Shown here in pieces: positions 38,240 through 47,400 of a stretch of 64,000 nt of DNA. The DNA comes from Zygosaccharomyces rouxii (taxonomy: Eukaryota > Ascomycota > Saccharomycetes > Saccharomycetales > Saccharomycetaceae). How positions within the stretch are numbered: position 1 is the stretch's first letter; the number at the start of each line of letters is the position of its first letter. The translations under genes were made by a program, and so were the position numbers. The DNA is taken from NCBI RefSeq assembly GCF_000026365.1, contig NC_012991.1, positions 1,178,001-1,242,000 of the forward strand. The letters run 5' to 3'. Below the pieces are notes generated by a model. The model was not told the DNA's origin. It made no database searches and worked only from the letters and a program-made list of their open reading frames with translations.

Positions 38240-39291
38240 TAGTTATCTATTATTATTACTATTTTGCATCATCCATTGGACATGGACATCATCATCGGCA
38301 CCATGTAATCCGTAACGGCTACAATGTTTTGACGTATTGGACGATGACAAAAGCGGAAGGAAAAAAAAAAAAAAAAAAAAAATTTCAGGTATAAAAAGGG
38401 CAATGCTAAAGTTTAACATACTCTTCTTTTAATCCATCCTTTATTTTATTTTAAATTAACCACTTTGTCCAAAATTCCGCTGCTTGACAGTACGATCGTA
38501 TAATTGATGTTTTATCAAAGACCGTTTTACGAATCGTGATATGCTTGCGGAAAAATCAATATGTCATTCTTTAAGAACCCTGGAGGATCTCTTATAAAGA
38601 GTTTAAAACATGAGACCGGGGTGTCAGGGAATGACGATATAGTTGTCTTTTTATTTAGTTGTAGACTCGCCTCTTGGAAATAATAGTGGTCGTATCGGTC
38701 ATTGAGATGCGATTGGGTTTTGACCTTCCTAATAATTAGTCGTCTGATAGTCGACTGGTACGGAGTGCGATAATCATCAATGATTCATACCATTCCAGGT
38801 ACCTTCTGCGGGAAAGGCCAGCTTGAAGGCCAAGTACAATCCCTTTTATAAACAGTAAAAGGATGGGTCTCTGAAGGAATATCCCCGGAGCAAAACTGGG
38901 AGGAACATGGAAGGAAAATGAGAATGTTTCGAATGTTATTTTCGCAGTTTGAAACTCGATTTAGATGGTTTCGCCTCGTACTGGGAACCCTCTTGGTTAT
39001 ATAATTAATCAGAATTTTGCACGTATGTGGAAGAGGGGTAAAAGGGCATTGCGGATAAACAATGGGAATTGTGGCCCCATTCCAGAACAAAATATTTCAT
39101 CCCTCTTGGCAATTCTTGAAGTGATTCGTACTCTGCTGTGTTGCTACTGAGAGTAACGGGTGAAACATCAAGTGTTTTTCGGCGGCTGCCTTCACTCAAC
39201 AAAGAAAGCATAGGTTCAAAGCGATCTACGGTGATCTACAGCAAAAAAAGAAAAGAATAACAGTTCATTGTAAAGTATACTTAAATAATTC
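38240..39291. other. Long intergenic region upstream of TDA9/RSF2
   Basis: About 1 kb without a convincing gene. It contains a 22-A run (38361-38382) and a plus-strand TATAAAAAG just after it (about 38391). One 40-codon plus-strand frame begins at 38570; it has no recognisable motif. I looked for ATP18, expected here from S. cerevisiae order, and did not find its conserved protein text. Confidence 0.5.
38361..38382 (+). repeat. Poly-A run (22 A)
   Basis: Pure A tract about 150 bp upstream of the TDA9/RSF2 start on the opposite strand. It is a candidate nucleosome-excluding promoter element. Confidence 0.9.
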
Positions 39292-39335
39292 TTAATTAGT
39301 GCTTTTGCCCTCACCCGAACCAGTCTCGGCAGGTT

Positions 39336-39366
<31 letters not shown>

Positions 39367-39618
39367 ACCCAAGGATCTTACCACCCGCGGTATCACTTTA
39401 TCCTTCTCCCTCACAAGCAGCTCATGACACCTCTGGTCATGTTCCCTGTGTTTCAAGTACACGTAGTTGTGTAGTGCCATGAGGACGATACCTGATAAAA
39501 AACAAAATCTGAGTTAGAAAAAGGGCGACAGTTCTTTTGTATGCCGTTGTTTCTATTTACTTTTCCTTCTTATTTTATATCATCCTGTGTACTCACGCGA
39601 TATATTCTTATAGGACAT
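39292..39618 (-). CDS. Probable small two-exon gene overlapping the EFM3 3' end
   Basis: The only plain frame is 62 codons from an ATG at 39480. A better model has an intron. Exon 1 is 39618-39597 (MSYKNIS plus one base), 5' splice GTGAGT at 39596-39591, branch site TTCTAAC at 39519-39513, 3' splice TTATCAG ending at 39492, and exon 2 from 39491 to 39292. The 105-nt intron and 22-nt branch-to-acceptor distance are typical of yeast. Joined, the reading frame is 73 codons starting MSYKNISRIVLMALHNYVYL, then a charged stretch KHREHDQRCHELLVREKDK, a threonine run from (ACAACG)5, and a hydrophilic tail. Exon 1 overlaps EFM3 in a different frame on the same strand. A small membrane-associated, perhaps mitochondrial, protein is possible. 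I do not recognise the family. GTGAGT is not the usual GTATGT. Confidence 0.45.
39337..39366 (-). repeat. Hexanucleotide repeat (ACAACG)5
   Basis: Five perfect copies of a 6-bp unit, encoding ten threonines in the small gene above. In-frame length changes are likely between strains. Confidence 0.9.
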
Positions 39619-40466
39619 ACGAGGGGCTCGAAAGTAAGGTTTTCCATGCAAGATAATTCTTTATCATTGTCATCAGTGGAGGCAACTTCGGTGGCTTTAA
39701 GCCCGATCGAGTAGCAATATTCTTGGAAAAATGTTATTGTCTCTGAATTTCTAATTGTACACGCCACTAAAGCAGTAGTTTTGCATTCTCGGAGACAATT
39801 ACCAAGAGATGGTATAACAGCCGTATCGTAAGTAACATCAGCTGCTACGACGAGATCAGACTTCGGTGGTTTTTGCAGACCCCATTCCAAAACTTGCGCC
39901 TCGATATTTACCTCGTTTAAGTTGAAAGTCTTGCGTAACTGTTCGACAACCATAGGATCACCATCAGTGGACGTAACTTGGTGACCTGCTAGGGCAAGAG
40001 CAGTTGACACTAGACCAGTACCGGCACCTATCTCAAGTACTTCATTCACTTGCGGTAGCCAGTCTTGTCTGAAGAGATACTGGCAGAGATATAGTGATGC
40101 TTCCCATGTTCTATGGCCGGTTGTACCGTGTGAAATTAACCGAGGGGTTTCCGGTATCTTTGGGCGTATACCCGGCTTGATAGCATATGTAATAATGTCT
40201 TGTTGAGGCTGTTTATCGTCATAAGGCAGCAGCTCGATGGTCTTGTTGTAGAGCCAATCTGCTAGCGTTTGTTCTTCGTTTTCATCTTCCAGTTTACCAT
40301 TTTCCCAGAGCTGCACCAAGATTTTAACAAGCCGTTTTGAGTAAGAGTTAGGTATTTCATTTATTAGTGGTCCTATTTCTTCCACGCTGAGTGAGATAGG
40401 TGTGGAGAGATATTGAGGAATCTTCCTAGGCGGGCATCGACGTTCTACAAGGTCGCACAGATCCAT
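39570..40466 (-). CDS. EFM3: Protein-lysine methyltransferase for elongation factor 2
   Basis: The 298-residue protein is a seven-beta-strand methyltransferase. Motif I is VLEIGAGTGLVSTALALAG (142-160), followed by TSTDGD and VVAADVTYD, comparable to the DxxY-type motif of the METTL21/FAM86 group. The preceding TGHRTWEASLYLCQYL segment is the family's N-terminal hallmark. S. cerevisiae Efm3 (YJR129C, 339 residues) trimethylates eEF2 at Lys509 and requires a partner region at its N-terminus; this copy is shorter. It follows TDA9/RSF2 as on chromosome X. Its final codons overlap exon 1 of the proposed small gene. Confidence 0.9.
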   Translation of the reverse strand: MDLCDLVERRCPPRKIPQYLSTPISLSVEEIGPLINEIPNSYSKRLVKILVQLWENGKLEDENEEQTLADWLYNKTIELLPYDDKQPQQDIITYAIKPGIRPKIPETPRLISHGTTGHRTWEASLYLCQYLFRQDWLPQVNEVLEIGAGTGLVSTALALAGHQVTSTDGDPMVVEQLRKTFNLNEVNIEAQVLEWGLQKPPKSDLVVAADVTYDTAVIPSLGNCLRECKTTALVACTIRNSETITFFQEYCYSIGLKATEVASTDDNDKELSCMENLTFEPLVCPIRIYRVSTQDDIK

Positions 40467-40596
40467 TAGTGGGCTCAGCGGTGGTGGGCGGTAGGTGACA
40501 AGAGTGTTGAAATGAGTTCGTGTTTAGATGAACGTTAAAAATTTGACTGGAGTAGTCCTGGTATGTAGGATCCTGAGACGCGGGGGGAAAAAATAA

Positions 40597-40669
40597 TGGA
40601 CAAGTCCGGATTCGAACCGAAGACCTCCCCCATGCTAAGGGGGCGCGCTACCAACTACGCCACATGCCC
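40597..40669 (-). tRNA. tRNA-Ala (anticodon AGC), second identical copy
   Basis: Reverse complement of the 73-nt tRNA-Ala at 5382-5454, base for base, including G3:U70 and anticodon AGC. Flanking sequence is not shared. A TTATTTTTTCC stretch follows on the gene's strand and can terminate Pol III. It stands at the junction between the chromosome X/XIII-like block and DAL2. Confidence 0.97.
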
Positions 40670-40842
40670 GTACTGTTTACGGAATTTTCGGAAGCATTTA
40701 AAAGGGTTCGGAGTTCGGAATGGAAAAATCGCATTCCCGGAATTTTCCAAACGAAGGTCCGATTATTCCCACTATGCATGAAAACGGTCACAATTAAGCT
40801 CATTCTACTTGTTACTAGAAAAATTTAAATACTATACGAATG

Positions 40843-41817
40843 TTACAATCCAAATACCCTCAATCTTTTCACACCTCCGTCTGGAACGAGGGTTAACTTG
40901 ACAGTGTCGATTTGATAATCCTTCCCAATATCAAACTTGTGTTCTTTATCGGGTCCCGTCTTCGTCAATGGGACTAATTCCAAAGAACCAGAGGGCCCGG
41001 TTCCCTCTACCTTAACGAATTGCGGGAAATTCCCTCTAAAGTGAGCTGTGTCGACCACAATCTTATCAATTCTACGTGATTGCTTGCCCAACTGTACAAC
41101 TACCCAATCGGTATGGCCCTTGACTCTTGATCTCTTGGTTTCCCAACCATCTGACATGTCCTTCCCACGTCCGGGTAAAAGCAAGTTATCAGCGGATCCG
41201 AAATGTTGATCAGATCTATCGATAGCCACACCGCCGTTTAGCGACGATGCCAGGTCAGTGGTACTTTCCAATTTCAATGGTGGTTCAACTCTACCAAATA
41301 GGCGGAGTCTCGCAATACCGCCGTCTGGGTACATCTTTAATTTAACATGGGTAAATCTATCTGAGGTCAACTTGTCGTTGATAAAGAACTGCTTTGTGGA
41401 TGGACCACACTCATTCTTGCCTATAACTTCTTGCCATTTTTTGTCGTTTTCGTCCAAATCGTCTGAATCGCTGTATATCGCATCCACCGAGATTGCCGGT
41501 GCATGGTTACCATCGAAGAAAGCGGTATCTACTTCACATCCCGCTATGCGGGCAGCAACGGGACCCAGTCTCATTATGACCCAATCATATGGTTCTTCAT
41601 TGTGTCTGCGTGTTTCCCAGCCGTCATACCAGGCACCTGCATAAGTAAATCTAGTCTTGTCACGAATTGGTTCGCCTGGGGAAATTAAATTTTCTGCAGC
41701 AGCGAACCATTCATCAGAGCAGCTGAGTACTTTACCACCTAGTTTGGCACCTACGACGTCGACACAGAGCCAGTCGCTGACGACACGTTGGTAGAATGTT
41801 TTTGAATCAATTGACAT
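40843..41817 (-). CDS. DAL2: Allantoicase
   Basis: The 324-residue enzyme hydrolyses allantoate to ureidoglycolate and urea in purine/allantoin breakdown. Two homologous allantoicase jelly-roll repeats are visible. The first has GWETRRHNEEPYDWVIMRLG and the second GWETKRSRVKGHTDWVVVQLG. Each is followed by VDTAxF with FDGNH or FRGNF, and each ends in PDGGIxRLRLFG-type text. S. cerevisiae Dal2 is 343 residues and lies in the DAL cluster on chromosome IX. Here no other DAL gene is adjacent. A GATAAG site lies at 42148-42153 in the shared upstream region, as expected for a nitrogen-controlled gene. Confidence 0.96.
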   Translation of the reverse strand: MSIDSKTFYQRVVSDWLCVDVVGAKLGGKVLSCSDEWFAAAENLISPGEPIRDKTRFTYAGAWYDGWETRRHNEEPYDWVIMRLGPVAARIAGCEVDTAFFDGNHAPAISVDAIYSDSDDLDENDKKWQEVIGKNECGPSTKQFFINDKLTSDRFTHVKLKMYPDGGIARLRLFGRVEPPLKLESTTDLASSLNGGVAIDRSDQHFGSADNLLLPGRGKDMSDGWETKRSRVKGHTDWVVVQLGKQSRRIDKIVVDTAHFRGNFPQFVKVEGTGPSGSLELVPLTKTGPDKEHKFDIGKDYQIDTVKLTLVPDGGVKRLRVFGL

Positions 41818-42206
41818 GGGGGGAGGGGGATCTCTTAGTCTTTCTGGAGACGTGAGAGAGGGTTAATTGGGAAGAGAACCATGTTCTTGGTGAGGATTGA
41901 GTGCTGTCTTTATACCTCTTGAACCATTCCAAGTAGTCTTCGGAGATGGCCGAAGGGGGATGTAACTAGTGATCTTTAAGTTGTTGATTCACTTCCCTTG
42001 AATCATACTCGTTCTTGATTGCTGAAATTGAAGAATGCGTCACGTGCTTCTGGGAGTCATTTTGGTCACGTGAACATACTTCATCAAGCCAATGAGACCC
42101 AAGATTGAAAAAAGTGCTTAGCATTTAAGCACTGTTAAGACCCGGCAGATAAGTGAGATTACATAGTGATTGGGTTGTGGAAGGCCTTTAGACTGTTTAC
42201 AGAGCA
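41818..42206. promoter_or_regulatory. Divergent DAL2-MIC26 promoter with two GTCACGTG boxes
   Basis: The 389 bp between divergent starts contain two CACGTG sites (42041-42046, 42067-42072), each preceded by GT, so both fit the Cbf1 consensus RTCACRTG and lie 26 bp apart. A GATAAG core (42148-42153) fits Gln3/Gat1/Dal80 control of DAL2. A perfect dyad, AGTGCTTA at 42113-42120 and TAAGCACT at 42126-42133, has a five-base loop and is about 75 bp before the MIC26 ATG. Confidence 0.6.
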
Positions 42207-42884
42207 ATGGTTGGTGCTATAGATTTTTATCGTGACGTTGACTTTGTCAAGGAAGCCGTTATTCCCCCACAGGATGGTATGGTGTTTTCTTCCGATGCTA
42301 AAGAAGCCCATGAGGATTCTAAACTGGTGGCCCTTTTAGGCGATAACAAACTGGTCCATGGCATTTCCGTGCGTTATCCCGATTATCTGGCTCAATTTTT
42401 CCAAAGGATTAGGCTAAATTTGGCTGGTTCCATCGATAGAACATCCCAATGCTTGCAATCAAAGAGTAGCCAATATTACAAGCACGAGAAAAATATTACT
42501 AGTACTATAGCAAACCTTCACTCTGATCCTAGAGAAGAATTACTACCAGGGTTTGCCTACATTGTTGTTGGTGCCATGTCAGGCTCAGTTTTGACTAGAA
42601 GCAGAAACATTTTTGCAAGATTTACTGCACCGCTAATTCTGGGCTCTGCATGCTTCTACTACGCCCTACCAACCACATTTAAGAACACTGCCCGTCTGGT
42701 ACACGAACTAGAATCATCTGCTTTCCCCAATGCAGTTGCAAAACAGGATTTTGTCTATCAAGAGACCAAGCGTGCTGTCTGTAAGACCGTCGCTTACGGT
42801 TCAAGCGGCATCAATTCAATCGAAGAGATCTCCAAATGTACGCGACACTACGTTAAAGAATGGACCGGTTTGAGTGTGGAGTAG
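42207..42884 (+). CDS. MIC26: MICOS complex apolipoprotein-O-like subunit
   Basis: The 225-residue protein starts MVGAIDFYRDVDFVKEAVIPPQDG, which resembles S. cerevisiae Mic26 (YGR235C, 233 residues). Two hydrophobic segments lie near 114-132 (AYIVVGAMSGSVL) and 138-155 (FTAPLILGSACFYYALP), the apolipoprotein-O pattern. MICOS shapes crista junctions in the inner mitochondrial membrane. It is convergent with YHB1, exactly the YGR234W-YGR235C arrangement, which supports Mic26 over its paralogue Mic27. The sequence itself is weakly conserved, so the gene order carries much of the weight. Confidence 0.8.
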   Translation: MVGAIDFYRDVDFVKEAVIPPQDGMVFSSDAKEAHEDSKLVALLGDNKLVHGISVRYPDYLAQFFQRIRLNLAGSIDRTSQCLQSKSSQYYKHEKNITSTIANLHSDPREELLPGFAYIVVGAMSGSVLTRSRNIFARFTAPLILGSACFYYALPTTFKNTARLVHELESSAFPNAVAKQDFVYQETKRAVCKTVAYGSSGINSIEEISKCTRHYVKEWTGLSVE

Positions 42885-42943
42885 AAATGCAAATATCATT
42901 GTAAGTAGAGTTTATTATCCAAATACGCATACGTATATCCCTA

Positions 42944-42960
42944 TATATATATATATATAT
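42944..42960 (+). repeat. (AT)n microsatellite
   Basis: Short AT dinucleotide tract in the spacer between convergent MIC26 and YHB1. Confidence 0.85.
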
Positions 42961-43021
42961 TCAAGACTCGCGGAAAAAAAAAAAGGAAAGGAAGAGGATA
43001 AGGTTGCATGGTTAAAGCTTA

Positions 43022-44212
43022 TTATGCTTTGACAGTGACCATTTTGGGTCCAAATAGTTCATAATGAACGTTTCTGTGATGCAAGGAATCCAAGTAACCC
43101 AACATACTTGTCATGAATGGTAGGGACCCACAAACGTAAATGTCGGCATCAGAAGGCACATGTTTCTGTAGGAAAGGCAGACCGATTCGTGGCTGAACGC
43201 TTGTATGGACGACAAGTTTTTGAAAACTGTCATATTTTTCTGATATAGCTTCCAATTTTTGCTTAAAGGCCTGTCTGGATTCCTCGTGGGATGACTGGAT
43301 CCAAATTATGGGTCTTTTTGGGTTTTCTTTAATTTGTCTTTCTAACATGGCCATTAGCGGTGTAGCGCCAACCCCAGAACTCATTAAAACTAATGGAGTT
43401 TTCTCCTGCTTGATCAAGCTTTCATCTAATGTGAAATCACCGGCAGGTGCACTTAACAAAATCTGATCCCCAACAGTGACATGATGATGTAAATATTCAG
43501 ATACCAACCCATCTGCGTGCTCATAGGAATTCTCCAATTTGACAGCGAACTTAATCCCTTGATCCTTTGATTCTGAACAGATGGAATAGTGACGCAAGGC
43601 ATCATACTTGTTACCTTGGGTGGTAGGATGAACGTTAACAGTAATGTACTGACCTGCCACTATAGGGATCTTAGAAAGCTCGACGCCAGATCCAGGCTGA
43701 GGAGCAACTGTAAATTCTATAATGTCTGCAGCCACATGTTCACGACTTACCACTTTGAATGGTTGCCAGCCTTCCCATAACGCTTCCTTGTATAACTGTG
43801 CCTCATAATCGATGAATACATCTGCAATGACACCATAGGCTTTCTGCCAAGCGCTCAATATTTCTGGAGTAGCAGCATCGCCCAATACTTGCTTGATGGC
43901 TTGCAAAAGGTAGTGGCCTACAATCGGATACTGTTCTGGCTTTATCTGTAATGCTCTGTGCTTATGGCCAATCAAATTTACATAGGGAGCCAAAACAGAC
44001 AAATCGTCGATGTGTTTAGCGGCGGCTAGGACTGTCGTGGCTAGGGCAGCAGGTTGCGCACCACGGGCTTGGTTGATCCTGTTGAAAACGTTGCGTAGTT
44101 CTTCATGTTCATTGAGCATGTTCTTGTAAAAGAGACTGGTGATAGTGGCACCATGCTGTTCCAAAACGGGAACAGTGGCCTTGATGATGTTACGATCTTG
44201 CTCACTTAACAT
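43022..44212 (-). CDS. YHB1: Flavohaemoglobin nitric oxide dioxygenase
   Basis: The 396-residue protein has an N-terminal globin domain (1-~140) with distal Tyr29 and Gln53 and proximal His85 in IGHKHRALQIKPEQYPIVGHYLL. The FAD domain follows (about 150-260) with RHYSICS, then an NAD(P)H domain with LMSSGVGATPLMAML and YVCGSLPFM. It converts nitric oxide to nitrate using O2 and NADPH, in cytosol and mitochondria. S. cerevisiae Yhb1 is 399 residues. The gene is convergent with MIC26 as on chromosome VII. Confidence 0.97.
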   Translation of the reverse strand: MLSEQDRNIIKATVPVLEQHGATITSLFYKNMLNEHEELRNVFNRINQARGAQPAALATTVLAAAKHIDDLSVLAPYVNLIGHKHRALQIKPEQYPIVGHYLLQAIKQVLGDAATPEILSAWQKAYGVIADVFIDYEAQLYKEALWEGWQPFKVVSREHVAADIIEFTVAPQPGSGVELSKIPIVAGQYITVNVHPTTQGNKYDALRHYSICSESKDQGIKFAVKLENSYEHADGLVSEYLHHHVTVGDQILLSAPAGDFTLDESLIKQEKTPLVLMSSGVGATPLMAMLERQIKENPKRPIIWIQSSHEESRQAFKQKLEAISEKYDSFQKLVVHTSVQPRIGLPFLQKHVPSDADIYVCGSLPFMTSMLGYLDSLHHRNVHYELFGPKMVTVKA

Positions 44213-44479
44213 TGTTAACGTCGCGATTGTGTTGGGTTGGTTGTTGTACCAGAGGACAATGGCAGACAGAGTTAACAGAATTCATGGTCCTTTTTATAGT
44301 AAACAGTGGGGCTAATTATAAAACTCGGAAATAAGAATAGAATGATCGATCATACGAGTGGGACTTAACACGCCATCCATCACTTACTTTTGCCTTCCGT
44401 TGTCCAGGCACATACCTTGCCATATTGACTCTTCTTACTTCTTCTTACTAACGGAATTCGATCTGATTGGTCCGTTCAA

Positions 44480-47400
44480 TTAGTCGGAACGAAGTATCAC
44501 GTGCTCTGAATTACTAACATCGACTTCGAGCTGAAATATACTAGTAATGAACCAATCCCATGCAACTGCCAATGCCGAATGTTTGTTATCCTTCGTCAAT
44601 TTTTTGAAGATTCTTACTTGGGTGGGCTTATTCACAAGAAAAATGTATTCCACTGGGGCCTCCGTTGTTGTCTCTGAATTTGCATCGTTCAATAAGAAAT
44701 CTTGTAATGACAATTTATTCATGTGTGTTGCGGGAATAGATCTAGTCTCTTTCACACCGTGTGCTTTAAGGATTGAGGATATGGTATCAATTCCCCCAGG
44801 TATATCGCTTATAATATTAACATTTAATATACCAGCACGCTCAAAGACTTTGTTCGGTAGTGATGTCAACTTGAATAATTTCTCTTGGTCTGTATCTGGA
44901 ATGTAGTATCGAGATATATCAAGGCTTAGATTTGCCTTTTTACCCTTATGAATTATTCTTAATATGTCCTTTAGAAATTTCGGAGTGAGCGCATATCTCA
45001 ATGGGTGAAAACTCAAACTTTTTAAAAATTTGGCAGTTCTTAATTTCTTGGGGGCAATAATTCCATCCAATTTTCCAACATTTTCACTTGTTATCTCGTT
45101 GTGGATTGTAATACCAAGCAATCTCAAGATTGTCAGATCTAATTCACCAATGTTTCCTGAGAGACCAGTGGTTACAGCATTAATGTTATATGGTAATTTC
45201 TTTGAGCGATGATGTTGAGCACCTTCTGACCCAGTATCGTCCTTTGTAATCTCATTTTCCTCAGGTAGTATTTTCAACAAAATTCCCCTTGCTTCTGCCT
45301 CAAGTGCTTTGCTTTTCTCCAACTGAGCGATCTCTTCAGGTAAAAGGTTTCCAGTTTTCTTTCTCTTTGTATTTCTTTGGAATTCATTCAATGATTCTAT
45401 GTCATCATGCAACTTCCTGGCCGCTTTCGTCTTAGCCGCGCGGCGACTTCCTTGGCTGGAGTGGATTTGATCAAAAGATGTCGGCGTCAATGTAGATGGT
45501 GGGGTTTGTGATTTTGGTGTACCTTCTTCCTGTTTTGAAGTAGCCTGGACTTCTGTTACGTCTTTAGGTATTTCTGATGATGGCGAGTAATCTGCGCTTG
45601 TCCTTGTCCGGTTGAGGTCCTTACTGCCTTGTCTTGAAAAAACTGCAGGTTCTCCAGATGATTCGCTGGGGAGTTGGCGCGGTGTCCCTGCCTGAGTGTT
45701 TTCTTCAATCGGTATTCTAGGCTCTTCTAGCAACTCCTGGTACTGGCCCAGGTCGTTGCCGGCAGCTTCATGGTTTTCATGGGGCTCCTCTTGTTGTTCT
45801 TTATCTTCGATCGGTGTTTTGGTCCCTTCCTGGGATCGCTGGTGTTGTTTTTGTTCTTCAATAGGCTTTATGGTTTCTTCCGCTGGTCCCTGAGAATGTT
45901 TCTGATCTTTATTTTCAGATTGTCTTTCTTCATTTGGTCTCTGTACAGACTCGGGTTTTGTATCTTCCTCAAGAGTCTTTAAATTCAGCAAATCCTTTTG
46001 CGAGTTCTCTTGAGAGCGCCTCTCTTTTCCTTCTGTGGACTTATTTACATCTTGTGTCTGTTTCTGAGGCTTTTCCAAATCTAGATCCTCGTTTTGCTCA
46101 ATTGGAAGGTGCTGCTCATTAGACATACGCTCCAAGGGCGGCTTCTGTTCTTGACTATTAACATCAGCACGGACAATCTCTTCATGATTTGAAATTGTTT
46201 CGGTGTTTTTTTGCTCTAGCATTGATTCATCAGGGGGAGAAACTGGATCATTCCTAGAGGCCTCTTGAACCATGACCTCTTTTTGCTGTGGGTGCTCGAT
46301 ATCTGGTGTTATTTCGGGATTGTCACACATGTCTTGAGGTGCAGGATTCGATTTTTCTCCATTTTCTCCTATGAGATTTTCTTCTTTTTCAGTATTCTCC
46401 TCCAATTTGGAGTGTTCATTGGTATTGAGAGGTTCTTCAACTGGTTCTGGGACCATAGGTCGTAGTTCGGGGGTCGGTTGTTCCACGTTTCCTGAGCCTG
46501 TCTCCTGTTCGTCATGTTGGGACGGCAGTGGTGTATTTTGGATGTTTGGCTCCTCCTCATTGAATTGTTTCGAAAGGTTTTTGACATGAGGTTCGAGAGA
46601 TTCTGAATTGTCCCATTGCATTTGACCCAAAGTCCTTTGTAATTCACCTTCCACAGGGAGCTGCTGAAAACAAGGTGTTAGTGGATCTAGCCTTGTGGAT
46701 TGCCTATAACATTCTTCCAACCACAAATAGTTGGTGATCACACATTTATCCCCCCAATTTTTAGCGGTTTCGAATTTTTTGCCAAAGGGAAATCGACAGA
46801 GTAAATGGGTGTTCCTTCGAGATAATTCAGATGTCGTGAAGCCACCAAGAGCATTTACTAATCTTTGGATGTAGAACCGTTGCTGTCCAAAGAAATTCGT
46901 ATAGGCGGTAATTAGTTGATTTGTTTCCAAAAGTTTACGTTTAAAAGGCGAAAAAATCAACTTTTCTGTAGGAGGCCTAAATTGGCATAGTGACCACATA
47001 TAAAAGACCCAAATGAGATTCCCCAGATGTAATTTTTTATTTTCAGAAACTTCGTATTCCCTTGAACTTACAGATTTTCCGATGTAACAATCTGCATTAG
47101 TCTTGGCAATATCTGACTCATCCAAATGACGATGTACCGTACCACCATTTGCTTGTAGAAGTTCAATCAATGTAGAGTACAAATCTCTATTCAAAGAGAC
47201 ATCCATCCCAATGATAAAGGAGTGATTTTCCCAAATATTGGAAGTTAGTTTAAAATCAATTTCATTAAGACGACCCCAGATATCTTCTAGTTTGCTCTTC
47301 GAAGACGAATCAGAATCATCAGGAGATATTTTATGCATGTCTTCTGGAGCAATAGATAGTTGTTTAAAAGATTGTACAATCCATGTAGGATACACAAAAT

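Noticed and set aside
38240..39291. ATP18 expected beside TDA9 from S. cerevisiae gene order
   Set aside because: No frame here contains the conserved Atp18 text; the small gene at 39292-39618 has a different sequence and strand.
42041..42072. Possible point centromere because of CDEI-like GTCACGTG boxes
   Set aside because: No 80-bp AT-only CDEII follows and no TTCCGAA-type CDEIII is near; these are better read as promoter Cbf1 sites.
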